The translations under genes and the position numbers were made by a program. A stretch of DNA of 64,000 bases from Paraburkholderia sp. BL9I2N2 (GTDB taxonomy: Bacteria > Pseudomonadota > Gammaproteobacteria > Burkholderiales > Burkholderiaceae), in contig NZ_SMGP01000002.1 in the NCBI RefSeq assembly GCF_004339745.1, positions 1,116,001 through 1,180,000 of the forward strand. The letters run 5' to 3'. Of this stretch, positions 9,059 through 16,973 are shown in pieces. Within the stretch, counting starts at the first letter, position 1. Each line of letters starts with the position of its first letter. Below the pieces are notes generated by a model. That model was not told the origin of the DNA. It saw only the letters and a list, made by a program, of their open reading frames with translations, and ran no database searches.

Positions 9059-10297
9059 TCACGGCTCGTAGTTGGATTCGGCCGCGCATTCTCCGCGCAA
9101 AACCTCGACGAAGGCCTGCTGCACCGCCGTGCCCAGCCAGTCGGTGCGCACGGTATAGCCGACCGCCCGGCTTGCCTCGGGCGTCTCCAGTTCCAGCGCC
9201 ACCAGCTCGCGTCCCGGATAGGCGTCGCGGATCTGCGCACGGGATAGCAGTGTGATGCAATCGCTCTCCATCAGCATCGCGAGCATCATTGCGAGCGAAC
9301 TGGTCTCGAGCACCAGAGGCGGCTTGACGGGCAACTGCCCGAAAATCGAATCGATCACCGCGCGTCGCGGCACGTTGCGCTGAGGCATGACCCAGTCGTA
9401 GTCGGCGAGATCGAGGAGCCCGACGGTTTTCCGTTTGGCCAGTCGATGCCCCTTGCGCACAGCCACGACGTAAGGATCGGCAAACAGTTCGGTCTCCTGC
9501 ACGGAGCCCGTGAGGCGAGGCTCGCGCAAACCACCGACAATGATGTCGATCATGCCGCTGCGCAATTCGTGCAGCAAAAGCGCATGGGAACCCTCTTCGA
9601 CCGTGACGCGCGCGGCGGGATAGCGCTCGCGCAGCCGTTGAATGGCGCGCGCGACGAGCCGCGACGGCAGCAACGGCAAGACGCCGATCGCCACCTTCCC
9701 GGTGAGCTGCCCGCGGGCGTATGCCAGATCCTCCCCTGCCTGCGCGATCTCGTAGAGCGCGAGACTCAGACAGCGCGCGAATTCGATCCCCGCGGCGTTC
9801 GCCGACACGCTGTGCACGCGCCGCCGGTAAAGCGACACGCCGACGTTCTGCTCGATTTGCCGCGCGGCCCGATGCACCGCCGGCTGTGAAATGCCCAACG
9901 ACAACGCGGCCTCCGCCGCGGACCCCGCGTTGGCGATGGCGATATGACAGCGCACCTGCGCGTCGGTCAGACGGCGGCAAATCTTGGCCGCGTTTGCCGC
10001 CGATTGGCCGCTCAGGCTCGTCACGGCACGCTCCATCTGATCGAGCATGCGGCGCACGCGCCGCTGCAGGATCGCGCCCTCTCCCGTCAATTCGCTGCCG
10101 CCGAAACCGCGCTCGAACAGTTGGCCGCCAAAGCTCGCTTCCAGCTTGCTAATGGCGACGCTCACCGCCGGCTGCGTGCGCCCCGCGCGGACCGCCGCCT
10201 GCCCGATTCCGCCGGCTTCGCACACCGCGTCGAACAGGAAGAGACGCCTCAATCGCGCCAGATCGTCGTCCGCCGATGCATGTTCGACAGCCTTCAT
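9059..10297 (-). CDS. LysR-type regulator with two N-terminal helix-turn-helix domains
   Basis: 412 residues, about 100 longer than a normal LysR protein. Two LysR-type winged HTH modules are visible: residues 17-76 (FLFDAVCEAGGIGQAAVRAG, TQPAVSVAISKLE, FERGFGGSELTGEG) and again 112-172 (CHIAIANAGSAAEAALSLG, SQPAVHRAARQIEQ, LYRRRVHSVSANAAG). A linker of about 35 residues separates them. The effector domain runs from about 198 to 400 (GKVAIGVLPLLPSRL, IDIIVGGLRE). It is divergent from the amidohydrolase-LigJ-LigK cluster and is its obvious regulator. The duplication is seen directly; how it binds DNA is unknown. Confidence 0.9.
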   Translation of the reverse strand: MKAVEHASADDDLARLRRLFLFDAVCEAGGIGQAAVRAGRTQPAVSVAISKLEASFGGQLFERGFGGSELTGEGAILQRRVRRMLDQMERAVTSLSGQSAANAAKICRRLTDAQVRCHIAIANAGSAAEAALSLGISQPAVHRAARQIEQNVGVSLYRRRVHSVSANAAGIEFARCLSLALYEIAQAGEDLAYARGQLTGKVAIGVLPLLPSRLVARAIQRLRERYPAARVTVEEGSHALLLHELRSGMIDIIVGGLREPRLTGSVQETELFADPYVVAVRKGHRLAKRKTVGLLDLADYDWVMPQRNVPRRAVIDSIFGQLPVKPPLVLETSSLAMMLAMLMESDCITLLSRAQIRDAYPGRELVALELETPEASRAVGYTVRTDWLGTAVQQAFVEVLRGECAAESNYEP

Positions 10298-10355
10298 CGC
10301 CCCTCCAAACCGGCTATGTGAAAACCCTTAGCTTAACGTAAATTTATGGGCTGGG

Positions 10356-10373
10356 CCTCACTTCGTATTGAGG
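10356..10373. promoter_or_regulatory. candidate LysR operator dyad
   Basis: CCTCA and TGAGG form an inverted repeat with an 8-nt spacer in the 143-bp gap between the double-HTH regulator and the amidohydrolase gene. Its place in the shared promoter makes it a candidate operator; it is short and could be chance. A nearby TTAACGTAAATTTA stretch (10333-10346) is the only AT-rich block in this gap. Confidence 0.35.
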
Positions 10374-10440
10374 GCTCCGGCCACATCGCGCTTACAGTAA
10401 CGCTCATTCCATTAGAAAGTTTTCAGTCAGGAGCGCCTTC

Positions 10441-11292
10441 ATGTCCGTCGTCATCGACACGCACACTCACGCAATTTCCCCAGATAAACAACGTTATCCA
10501 CTCGCGCCGGTCGGCGGCCATCAATCGGAGTGGTCGGCGAAACGTCCGGTCAGTTTCGAAGGTCTGCTCGCCTCGATGGACGAAGCCGGCATCGACCGCG
10601 CGGTGGTGGTGCAAGCTTCGACGGTATACGGCAACGACAATAGTTATGTGGTCGAAGCGGTGCGCAGCCATGCGGATCGTTTCGCGGGCGTATTTTCGAT
10701 CGACGTGCTGGCAAGCGACGCCGTCACGCAAATGCAGCGCTGGCTCGACGCGGGCCTCTCGGGCCTGCGCCTTTTCACCACCGGCAGCACGATGCCCGGC
10801 CAGGCAGGCTGGCTCGACGACGAGCGCTCGTTCCCGGTATGGGACTACGCGCAGCGCCACAACGTGTCGATCTGCCTGCAGATGACCGCGCAAGGCATTC
10901 CCGCGCTCGTGAACATGCTCTCGCGCTTTCCGGACATCCGCGTCCTGCTCGATCACCTCGCACGTCCCGAACTCGCTGGCGGCCCGCCGTACGAAGCAGC
11001 GGCACCGCTCTTCAGCCTCGCGTCGCATCAGGGGGTGTTCCTGAAGCTCACGAATCGCACGATCGTCGAAGCCTCGCGTGGCGCGTCGACGCCCGCCGCA
11101 TTCTTCCCGCGCGTGCTCGACGCATTCGGCGCTAATCGCATTGCGTGGGGCTCGAACTTTCCCGCTGCCGAAGGCGCGCTGCCGCAACTGCTCGCCGAGG
11201 CCCGCGAGAGCCTGTCGATGCTGCCCGCCGACGCGCGCGAAGCGATTTTCGGCGGCACCGCGCGTGCGGTTTATCCGGCACTCGCCGCTTGA
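10441..11292 (+). CDS. amidohydrolase-2 family protein (LigI/COG3618-like)
   Basis: 283 residues with the TIM-barrel amidohydrolase-2 pattern: HxH at His8/His10 in IDTHTHAIS, a middle VLLDHLARPE (His172), and C-terminal IAWGSNFPAAEG. This group includes 2-pyrone-4,6-dicarboxylate hydrolase (LigI) and sugar lactonases. The residue normally Asp in the last motif (GTDWP or GSDFP) is Asn239 here, a variant also found in some COG3618 relatives, so hydrolytic activity cannot be assumed. It is first gene of the rightward cluster. Next to LigJ and LigK the reaction would suit pyrone dicarboxylate opening to 4-oxalomesaconate, but this is inference. Confidence 0.82.
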   Translation: MSVVIDTHTHAISPDKQRYPLAPVGGHQSEWSAKRPVSFEGLLASMDEAGIDRAVVVQASTVYGNDNSYVVEAVRSHADRFAGVFSIDVLASDAVTQMQRWLDAGLSGLRLFTTGSTMPGQAGWLDDERSFPVWDYAQRHNVSICLQMTAQGIPALVNMLSRFPDIRVLLDHLARPELAGGPPYEAAAPLFSLASHQGVFLKLTNRTIVEASRGASTPAAFFPRVLDAFGANRIAWGSNFPAAEGALPQLLAEARESLSMLPADAREAIFGGTARAVYPALAA

Positions 11293-11327
11293 TATCTTCA
11301 CCTCGAACGAAACAGGAAAACCCGATT

Positions 11328-12251
11328 GTGAGCACCTCCACACAACCGCTGCGCCTGAAGACCGCGCTGAAAACCTATCCGCACACGCGGGCGCTGAAAG
11401 CCGGCGAGCTGACTGACCCGGCCGTCGAGTTGCTGTTCGAGGACGTCGAGCCGATTCATCGTGCGTTCGCGCCGATGGCGCGCCGTCAGGCGTACGACGT
11501 CAGCGAACTGGCGATCGTCACGTATCTGCAGGCGAAGGCCTATGGCAAGCCGGTGGTGCTCGTGCCCACTGTCGTGGCCGCGCGCTTTCAGCAAGGCTGC
11601 ATTATTTATAATGCGGAGCGGGGCAAACTCGATGTCGGCAGTCTCGCAGGCAAGAAGGTGGGCGTGCGCGCCTACTCGCAGACCACCGGCATGTGGGTAC
11701 GCGCCATTCTCGGGCAAACCTATGGCGTGCCGCTCGAACAGATCGAATGGGTGACAATCGAAGGCGCGCATCTGGAAGAGTATGCCGACCCCGTTTTCGC
11801 GCAGCGCGCCGCCCCCGGCAAGCAACTGCTGCCGATGCTTCGCGCGGGCGAGATCGATGCCGCCATTCTCGGCAACGATCTGCCGGACGAGCCTGAATTC
11901 AAACCGCTGATCGGCAATGCGGCCGCCGCCGACCGCGAGTGGTACACGCTTCATCGTTACGTGCCGATCAATCACGTCGTGGTGGTGACGCAAGCGCTGG
12001 CCGATTCGAATCCGCAAGCCGTGCGTGCCGTGTACGACCTGCTGAGCCGCGGCAAGGCATTGGCCGCCGCAGAGAACGCCGCGGAAAACGCCAACAAGCC
12101 GGACAAACTGCTATTCGGCTACGACGCACTGCGCGGGCCGCTTGAAGAAACCCTTGCGTTCTGCGAGCAGCAACAGCTGTTGCCACGCAAGCTGACCGTC
12201 GACGAGATCTTCGCCGACAGCCTCGACATTCTGGGCGACGCCGCACGCTGA
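11328..12251 (+). CDS. 4,5-dihydroxyphthalate decarboxylase-like protein (periplasmic-binding-protein fold)
   Basis: 307 residues from GTG 11328, which has AGGA at the right spacing and lies 35 nt after the amidohydrolase stop. An upstream in-frame ATG lies inside the preceding gene. The text LKTYPHTRALKAGEL, VEPIHRAFAPMARRQAYDVSE and IVTYLQAKAYGKPVVLVP is characteristic of 4,5-dihydroxyphthalate decarboxylase-type proteins, which share a substrate-binding-protein fold but lack a signal peptide, as here. In phthalate catabolism that enzyme makes protocatechuate. Here it sits among 4-oxalomesaconate-pathway genes, so a decarboxylase acting on a related aromatic or ring-opened acid is possible. 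Confidence 0.78.
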   Translation: MSTSTQPLRLKTALKTYPHTRALKAGELTDPAVELLFEDVEPIHRAFAPMARRQAYDVSELAIVTYLQAKAYGKPVVLVPTVVAARFQQGCIIYNAERGKLDVGSLAGKKVGVRAYSQTTGMWVRAILGQTYGVPLEQIEWVTIEGAHLEEYADPVFAQRAAPGKQLLPMLRAGEIDAAILGNDLPDEPEFKPLIGNAAAADREWYTLHRYVPINHVVVVTQALADSNPQAVRAVYDLLSRGKALAAAENAAENANKPDKLLFGYDALRGPLEETLAFCEQQQLLPRKLTVDEIFADSLDILGDAAR

Positions 12252-12319
12252 CACAGCATTCGTCCGTTTCACGATTTTTGAGCGAACCCAAGTTCGCCGC
12301 AGTTTGTTAAGGAGACACC

Positions 12320-13678
12320 ATGAGCTTGCCCGGCAAGTCCACCGCCGCGAAACCCAGGGAACGTCAGCCGTTCTATCTCGACCTGTCGTTCCAGGTGTTG
12401 GCTGGCATGGCGCTAGGTATCGCCACGGGTTACTTCTTTCCGAAGTTCGGCATCGATCTGCAACCCGTGGGCGACGCCTTTATCCGCGTCATCCAGATGC
12501 TGATCGGTCCGATCATTTTTTGCACCGTATGCAGCGGCATCGCGGGCGTCAACGACTTCAAGAAAGTTGGCCGCGTGGCGATCAAGGCGCTCTTCTACTT
12601 TGAAGTGGTGACCTCGCTCGCCCTGGTGCTGGGCCTCGTGGTCATCAATGTGCTCAAGCCCGGTGTCGGCATGAACGTGGACATGCATAGCGTGCACTCC
12701 GCCGCCGTCGATACGTACGTCGCCAACGCGCATCACGTCGTCACGACGAGCGAATTCCTGCTGAACGTGATTCCGCACACGGCGATCAGCGCGTTCGCCG
12801 GCGGCGACGTGCTGCAGGTGCTGTTCTTCTCGGTACTGTTCGCATTCGGCCTCGCCGCAATCGGCGAGCGTGCGCAGCCGGCGTTGAATCTGATCGACTC
12901 GGTGTCGGGCTCGCTCTTCTGGATCATCGGCTTGACGATGAAAATCGCGCCGCTCGCCGCGTTCGGCGCGATCGCCTTCACGGTCAGCAAGTTCGGTTTC
13001 GGCACGCTGATCTCGCTCGGCAAACTCGTGCTCGAGTTCTATCTGACCTGCGCGCTGTTCTTCTTGCTGATTCTCTGGCCGATCGCGAAAGTCAACGGCT
13101 TCAGCCTGCTGCGTTTGATGCGCTATATCGGCGCGGAGTTGCTGCTGGTGATCGGTACGAGTTCGTCGGAGACGGTCTTCCCGCAATTGATCGACAAGCT
13201 CGAACGGCTCGGCTGCGAAAAATCGGTGGTCGGTCTGGTGCTGCCGACGGCGTACTCGTTCAATCACGACGGCACGTGCCTGTATTTCGCCGCAGCCGCC
13301 GTGTTCCTCGCCCAAGCCACCAACACGCCGATGAACTGGCACGATCAACTGGTACTGCTCGCCGTCTTGCTGCTCACGTCGAAGGGCGCGGCAGGCGTAT
13401 CCGGTGCGGCGATTGCCGTGCTGGCGGCGACCCTCGCCGCATCGAACACGATTCCGGTCGAATCGATCGCCCTGATTCTCGGCATTCACAAGGCCATGTC
13501 CAGCGGATTCGTGTTCACCAACATCGTCGGCAATAGCGTGGCGACCATCGTGGTGGCGAACTGGGAGAAGGCGCTCGACCGCGGCGCGCTGCGCCGTGAA
13601 CTGAAAACCGGCTTCAAGCCGGCTCCGCCTTCGCCGGGGCGCCTCAATCGGACGAGCAGCGGCCACGCAGGCAATTAG
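12320..13678 (+). CDS. DctA-type dicarboxylate/cation symporter (DAACS family)
   Basis: 452 residues with about 8 membrane segments plus re-entrant loops. It carries the DAACS serine-rich motif IGTSSSETVFPQLIDKLE (about 278-295) and PTAYSFNHDGTCLYF (309-323), close to PTGYSFNLDGT of DctA; the Leu-to-His change in that motif is notable because the region lines the substrate path. It probably imports a di- or tricarboxylate with protons or sodium across the inner membrane. AAGGAGACACC precedes ATG 12320. It lies 68 bp after the decarboxylase-like gene and before the porin, giving a complete uptake route for a polycarboxylate. Confidence 0.9.
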   Translation: MSLPGKSTAAKPRERQPFYLDLSFQVLAGMALGIATGYFFPKFGIDLQPVGDAFIRVIQMLIGPIIFCTVCSGIAGVNDFKKVGRVAIKALFYFEVVTSLALVLGLVVINVLKPGVGMNVDMHSVHSAAVDTYVANAHHVVTTSEFLLNVIPHTAISAFAGGDVLQVLFFSVLFAFGLAAIGERAQPALNLIDSVSGSLFWIIGLTMKIAPLAAFGAIAFTVSKFGFGTLISLGKLVLEFYLTCALFFLLILWPIAKVNGFSLLRLMRYIGAELLLVIGTSSSETVFPQLIDKLERLGCEKSVVGLVLPTAYSFNHDGTCLYFAAAAVFLAQATNTPMNWHDQLVLLAVLLLTSKGAAGVSGAAIAVLAATLAASNTIPVESIALILGIHKAMSSGFVFTNIVGNSVATIVVANWEKALDRGALRRELKTGFKPAPPSPGRLNRTSSGHAGN

Positions 13679-13773
13679 CCACGAATGTCCGCAAGGCCGG
13701 CGGCACCGATGAGTGAGCTCCGCCGGTCCGATGAAATCGAAAACCGGATCTGAAAGCATAACTTTTATTTAGT

Positions 13774-13788
13774 CATACGAATCGTATG
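13774..13788. promoter_or_regulatory. 15-bp perfect palindrome upstream of the porin gene
   Basis: CATACGAATCGTATG has 7-bp arms around a single central base, about 58 bp before the porin start. The flanking ACTTTTATTTAGT is the most AT-rich stretch in the gap. It looks like a GntR- or LysR-type operator, although no GntR gene lies nearby. It suggests that the porin, LigJ and LigK part has its own promoter. Confidence 0.5.
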
Positions 13789-13845
13789 GCGTGGCCCTGC
13801 CATTGCCAACGGTTCCACACAACGACATTAGATCGGAGACGTACT

Positions 13846-14886
13846 ATGAAAACAAAGGTTTGGAGAACCATTGGGGCTGGACTGTCGGCAGCGGCCGGCA
13901 CGCTGGGCGCCATGTCCGCACACGCGCAATCGAGCGTCCAGCTATACGGCACGGTAGACGGTGGCGTGCGTTACCAGACGAATGCGGCAAAAGGCGGCGG
14001 CACGGTGGTGACCATGAATTCGAACGGCTACTACAGTTCGAACAAACTCGGCTTCCTGGGAAAGGAAGACCTGGGTGACGGCTGGAACGCGCACTTCCAG
14101 TTGGAGAGCGGCTTCAACCTCGGCAACGGGCAGTTCGACAATACCACCGGCGTCGAATTCAACCGGCAGGCATTCGTCGGCATTGGCAATTCGAAGTACG
14201 GGTCGATCGACCTCGGCCGCCAGTACACGATTTCGCACGACATCATCAGTATCTACGATCCGTTCGGTTTTCACTTCACGCCGATTCTGCCGTTGACCAC
14301 GGCCTCGGACGGCACGCGCAACAACAACGCCGTCAAGTACAAGAATGTCTTCGGGCCATTGCTGTTCGAAGTAGACAACTCGTTCGGCGGTGTGCCGGGA
14401 AATTTCAGCAGTGGAGCGACGCGTTCAGTCGGCATGAGCTATAGCGCCGGTCCGGCGAGCCTCGGCGGCGTGTACGGGCATCGCAACATACTGACCGGGA
14501 CGACCTACATCGGCGACAGCTATTACATGGCCGGTGCCGCCTACAAAATCGGCCCGGTGCGGGTGTCGGGCGGCTTCATGTCCGAAGACCTGCAGAATCC
14601 GGCCGCACCGCACCAGGTGACCAACAACGCCTTCGGCGGCATTTCATGGACCATCAGCCCGGACATGATTTTCGACGGCGGCTACTACCAGACCACCGTG
14701 TCGAACGACAAGGCCAGCCGCCGCGGCCTGTCGATCGTTTCGCTCGCCTATCTGCTGTCCAAGCGCACCACGCTCTACGGCGAAGTCGATTACACCTCGT
14801 ACAAGCACGCGGTGGTCAGCACGCTGAACCCAGCCGGCGCGTCGAGTCAGACGGCCGTCACCGTCGGCATCGACGTGCTGTTCTAG
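13846..14886 (+). CDS. Gram-negative porin (Burkholderia OmpC-like)
   Basis: 346 residues from ATG 13846 with CGGAG upstream. The signal peptide ends at AHAQSS (about residue 28). The mature N terminus SSVQLYGTVDGGVRYQT, the internal LGFLGKEDLGDGWNAHFQLE and the GSIDLGRQYT segment are typical of betaproteobacterial 16-stranded trimeric porins; the chain ends in Phe, as outer-membrane barrels do. It lies between the symporter and LigJ genes and is likely the outer-membrane entry for the cluster's substrate. Confidence 0.93.
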   Translation: MKTKVWRTIGAGLSAAAGTLGAMSAHAQSSVQLYGTVDGGVRYQTNAAKGGGTVVTMNSNGYYSSNKLGFLGKEDLGDGWNAHFQLESGFNLGNGQFDNTTGVEFNRQAFVGIGNSKYGSIDLGRQYTISHDIISIYDPFGFHFTPILPLTTASDGTRNNNAVKYKNVFGPLLFEVDNSFGGVPGNFSSGATRSVGMSYSAGPASLGGVYGHRNILTGTTYIGDSYYMAGAAYKIGPVRVSGGFMSEDLQNPAAPHQVTNNAFGGISWTISPDMIFDGGYYQTTVSNDKASRRGLSIVSLAYLLSKRTTLYGEVDYTSYKHAVVSTLNPAGASSQTAVTVGIDVLF

Positions 14887-14950
14887 TACGTCGAACTCAC
14901 ATCCCGATGCGCGTGATCGATGCACGCGCCGAATTTCCCAGGAGCCAACC

Positions 14951-15976
14951 ATGATCATCGACATCCACGGGCACTACACGACCGCGCCCAAAGCGCTGGA
15001 GACATGGCGCAACCGCCAGATCGCGGCGGTCGGCCAGCCGGCGAGCCGCCCCAAGCCGTCCGAACTGAACATCAGCGACGACGAACTGCGCGACTCGATC
15101 GAGACCAACCAGTTGCGACTGATGCGCGAACGCGGGCTCGATCTCACCGTGTTCAGTCCACGTGCGAGCTTCATGGCGCACCACATCGGCGACTTCGAGG
15201 TGTCGAGCACCTGGGCGGCGATCTGCAATGAGTTGTGCTACCGCGTGAGCCAGTTGTTTCCGCAGCATTTCATTCCCGCGGCGATGCTGCCGCAGAGTCC
15301 GGGCGTCGATACGGCGAGCTGCATTCCCGAACTGGTGAAATGCGTCGAAGAGTACGGCAACGTCGCGATCAATCTGAATCCTGATCCGTCCGGCGGCCAC
15401 TGGACGAGCCCGCCGCTCTCCGACCGCTACTGGTATCCGATCTACGAGAAGATGGTCGAGTACGACATTCCGGCAATGATTCATGTGAGCACGAGCTGCA
15501 ACGCGTGTTTCCATACGACCGGCGCGCACTACCTGAACGCGGATACGACTGCCTTCATGCAGTGCCTGACGTCGGACCTGTTTCACGATTTCCCCACGCT
15601 GCGCTTCGTGATTCCGCATGGCGGCGGCGCGGTGCCGTATCACTGGGGGCGTTTCCGCGGTCTCGCGCAGGAGATGAAAAAGCCGCCACTGGAAGAGCAC
15701 CTCCTCGACAACATCTTCTTCGACACCTGCGTGTATCACCAGCCCGGCATCAATCTGCTGACCGAAGTGATTCCCGTCGACAACATTCTGTTCGCGAGCG
15801 AGATGATCGGCGCGGTGCGCGGTATCGATCCGTACACGCAGCACTATTTCGACGATACGAAACGCTACATCGACGCCGCCGACATGCACCCCGAACAGCG
15901 CTTCAAGATTTACGAAGGTAATGCACGCCGCGTCTATCCGCGTCTGGATGCCGCCCTCACCGCGCAAGGACGTTGA
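14951..15976 (+). CDS. ligJ: 4-oxalomesaconate hydratase (LigJ)
   Basis: 341 residues that closely follow remembered LigJ sequences throughout (MIIDIHGHYTTAPKALE, FSPRASFMAHHIGDFE, NLNPDPSGGHWTSPPL). The zinc and catalytic positions reported for LigJ are all present at the same numbering: His6, His8, His178, His223 and Glu284. The enzyme hydrates 4-oxalomesaconate to 4-carboxy-4-hydroxy-2-oxoadipate in the protocatechuate 4,5-cleavage and gallate pathways. CAGGAG precedes ATG 14951. It is immediately followed by the aldolase that uses its product. Confidence 0.95.
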   Translation: MIIDIHGHYTTAPKALETWRNRQIAAVGQPASRPKPSELNISDDELRDSIETNQLRLMRERGLDLTVFSPRASFMAHHIGDFEVSSTWAAICNELCYRVSQLFPQHFIPAAMLPQSPGVDTASCIPELVKCVEEYGNVAINLNPDPSGGHWTSPPLSDRYWYPIYEKMVEYDIPAMIHVSTSCNACFHTTGAHYLNADTTAFMQCLTSDLFHDFPTLRFVIPHGGGAVPYHWGRFRGLAQEMKKPPLEEHLLDNIFFDTCVYHQPGINLLTEVIPVDNILFASEMIGAVRGIDPYTQHYFDDTKRYIDAADMHPEQRFKIYEGNARRVYPRLDAALTAQGR

Positions 15977-15978
15977 TC

Positions 15979-16662
15979 ATGTACGAACTCGGAGTCGTTT
16001 ATCGCAACATCACGCGCGCGGACAGCGGCGTCGCGGACGCACTCGGCGTGCTCGGCAGCGCTACCGTGCATGAAGCAATGGGCCGCACCGGTCTGCTCAA
16101 GCCGTATATGCGGCCGATCTATGCCGGTGCGAACGCATCGGGCACGGCCGTCACCGTGCTATTGCATCCCGGCGACAACTGGATGCTGCACGTGGCCGCC
16201 GAACAGATTCAACCCGGCGACCTGGTGGTTGCCGCCATCACCGCCGATTGCACGGATGGCTATTTCGGCGATCTGCTCGCCACCAGCTTCAAGGCGCGCG
16301 GCGCGCGCGGACTGGTCATCGATGCGGGCGTACGCGACGTCAGCGTGCTCGCCGAAATGAACTTCCCCGTGTGGAGCAAGGCGATCTCGTCGAAAGGCAC
16401 GATCAAGGCGACCTTAGGCTCGGTCAACGTGCCGGTGGTATGCGCGGGCGCGCTCGTCACGCCGGGCGACGTCATCGTCGCGGATCAGGATGGCGTGGTC
16501 GTCGTACCGCAAGCAATGGCGGCGCAAACGATCGAGAACGCGAGCGCACGCGAGGCGAACGAAGCGCAGAAGCGCGCGAAACTCGCCTCGGGCGTGTTGG
16601 GGCTCGATATGTACCAGATGCGTGAGCCGCTCGCGAAGCTGGGGCTGCGTTATATCGACTGA
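15979..16662 (+). CDS. ligK: 4-carboxy-4-hydroxy-2-oxoadipate aldolase / oxaloacetate decarboxylase (LigK)
   Basis: 227 residues in the RraA-like class II aldolase family. GYFGDLLATS (94-103) and DAGVRDV (115-121, with Arg119 and Asp120) match the pyruvate- and metal-binding residues of HMG/CHA aldolases; PVWSKAI and VPVVCAGALVTPGDVIVAD also fit. ATG 15979 is preferred because AAGGA stands 8 nt upstream; a TTG at 15973 would overlap the ligJ stop. The enzyme cleaves CHA to pyruvate and oxaloacetate, the last step after LigJ. It ends the cluster. Confidence 0.93.
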   Translation: MYELGVVYRNITRADSGVADALGVLGSATVHEAMGRTGLLKPYMRPIYAGANASGTAVTVLLHPGDNWMLHVAAEQIQPGDLVVAAITADCTDGYFGDLLATSFKARGARGLVIDAGVRDVSVLAEMNFPVWSKAISSKGTIKATLGSVNVPVVCAGALVTPGDVIVADQDGVVVVPQAMAAQTIENASAREANEAQKRAKLASGVLGLDMYQMREPLAKLGLRYID

Positions 16663-16973
16663 CAGGCGTCGGTGTTGGACGCAGCGTGGGTGGCGCCACG
16701 TGCGCTGCGCCGCCGGTCTTTTGGAACGATTGGCCAGTTCTCCGGCGACACCTTCAGTGCGATATCAATCTCAGTACTACAGTCGTCTTATATCCATCCG
16801 CCATAGGACGACACAGATATTGAGATTCGTCGCACGAAGAATCAAGCCCTCAGCGGCGAACGCGCCACCTTATATGAGATCGCCGTGGGCCTTTCGTTGA
16901 GATTTTGGGTCTATCGACGCGTTGACGATGAGATTTTGGGTGATCTACCGGACTTAGCGCCACTGCTATGGTT
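16663..16973. other. non-coding stretch with transposon-end-like repeats
   Basis: No coding frame. GTCGTCTTAT (about 16781-16790) and ATAGGACGAC (about 16802-16811) are inverted with one mismatch. TGAGATTTTGGGT occurs twice 31 bp apart (16898-16910 and 16929-16941). Clustered short direct repeats next to a decayed gene recall ends of IS21- or Tn7/Tn5053-like elements, but no element can be delimited. Confidence 0.35.
16898..16941. repeat. two direct copies of a 13-bp motif
   Basis: TGAGATTTTGGGT at 16898-16910 and 16929-16941, start to start 31 bp. They lie between ligK and the TniQ-like fragment. Such spaced repeats are used as transposase-binding sites at transposon ends; that role is inference. 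Confidence 0.55.

Noticed and set aside
12413..13759. 448-codon frame on the minus strand
   Set aside because: Antisense shadow of the DctA-type symporter; composition rich in Arg, His, Glu and Gln with no family pattern.
14897..15967. 356-codon frame on the minus strand
   Set aside because: Antisense shadow of ligJ, whose catalytic residues are all in place on the plus strand.
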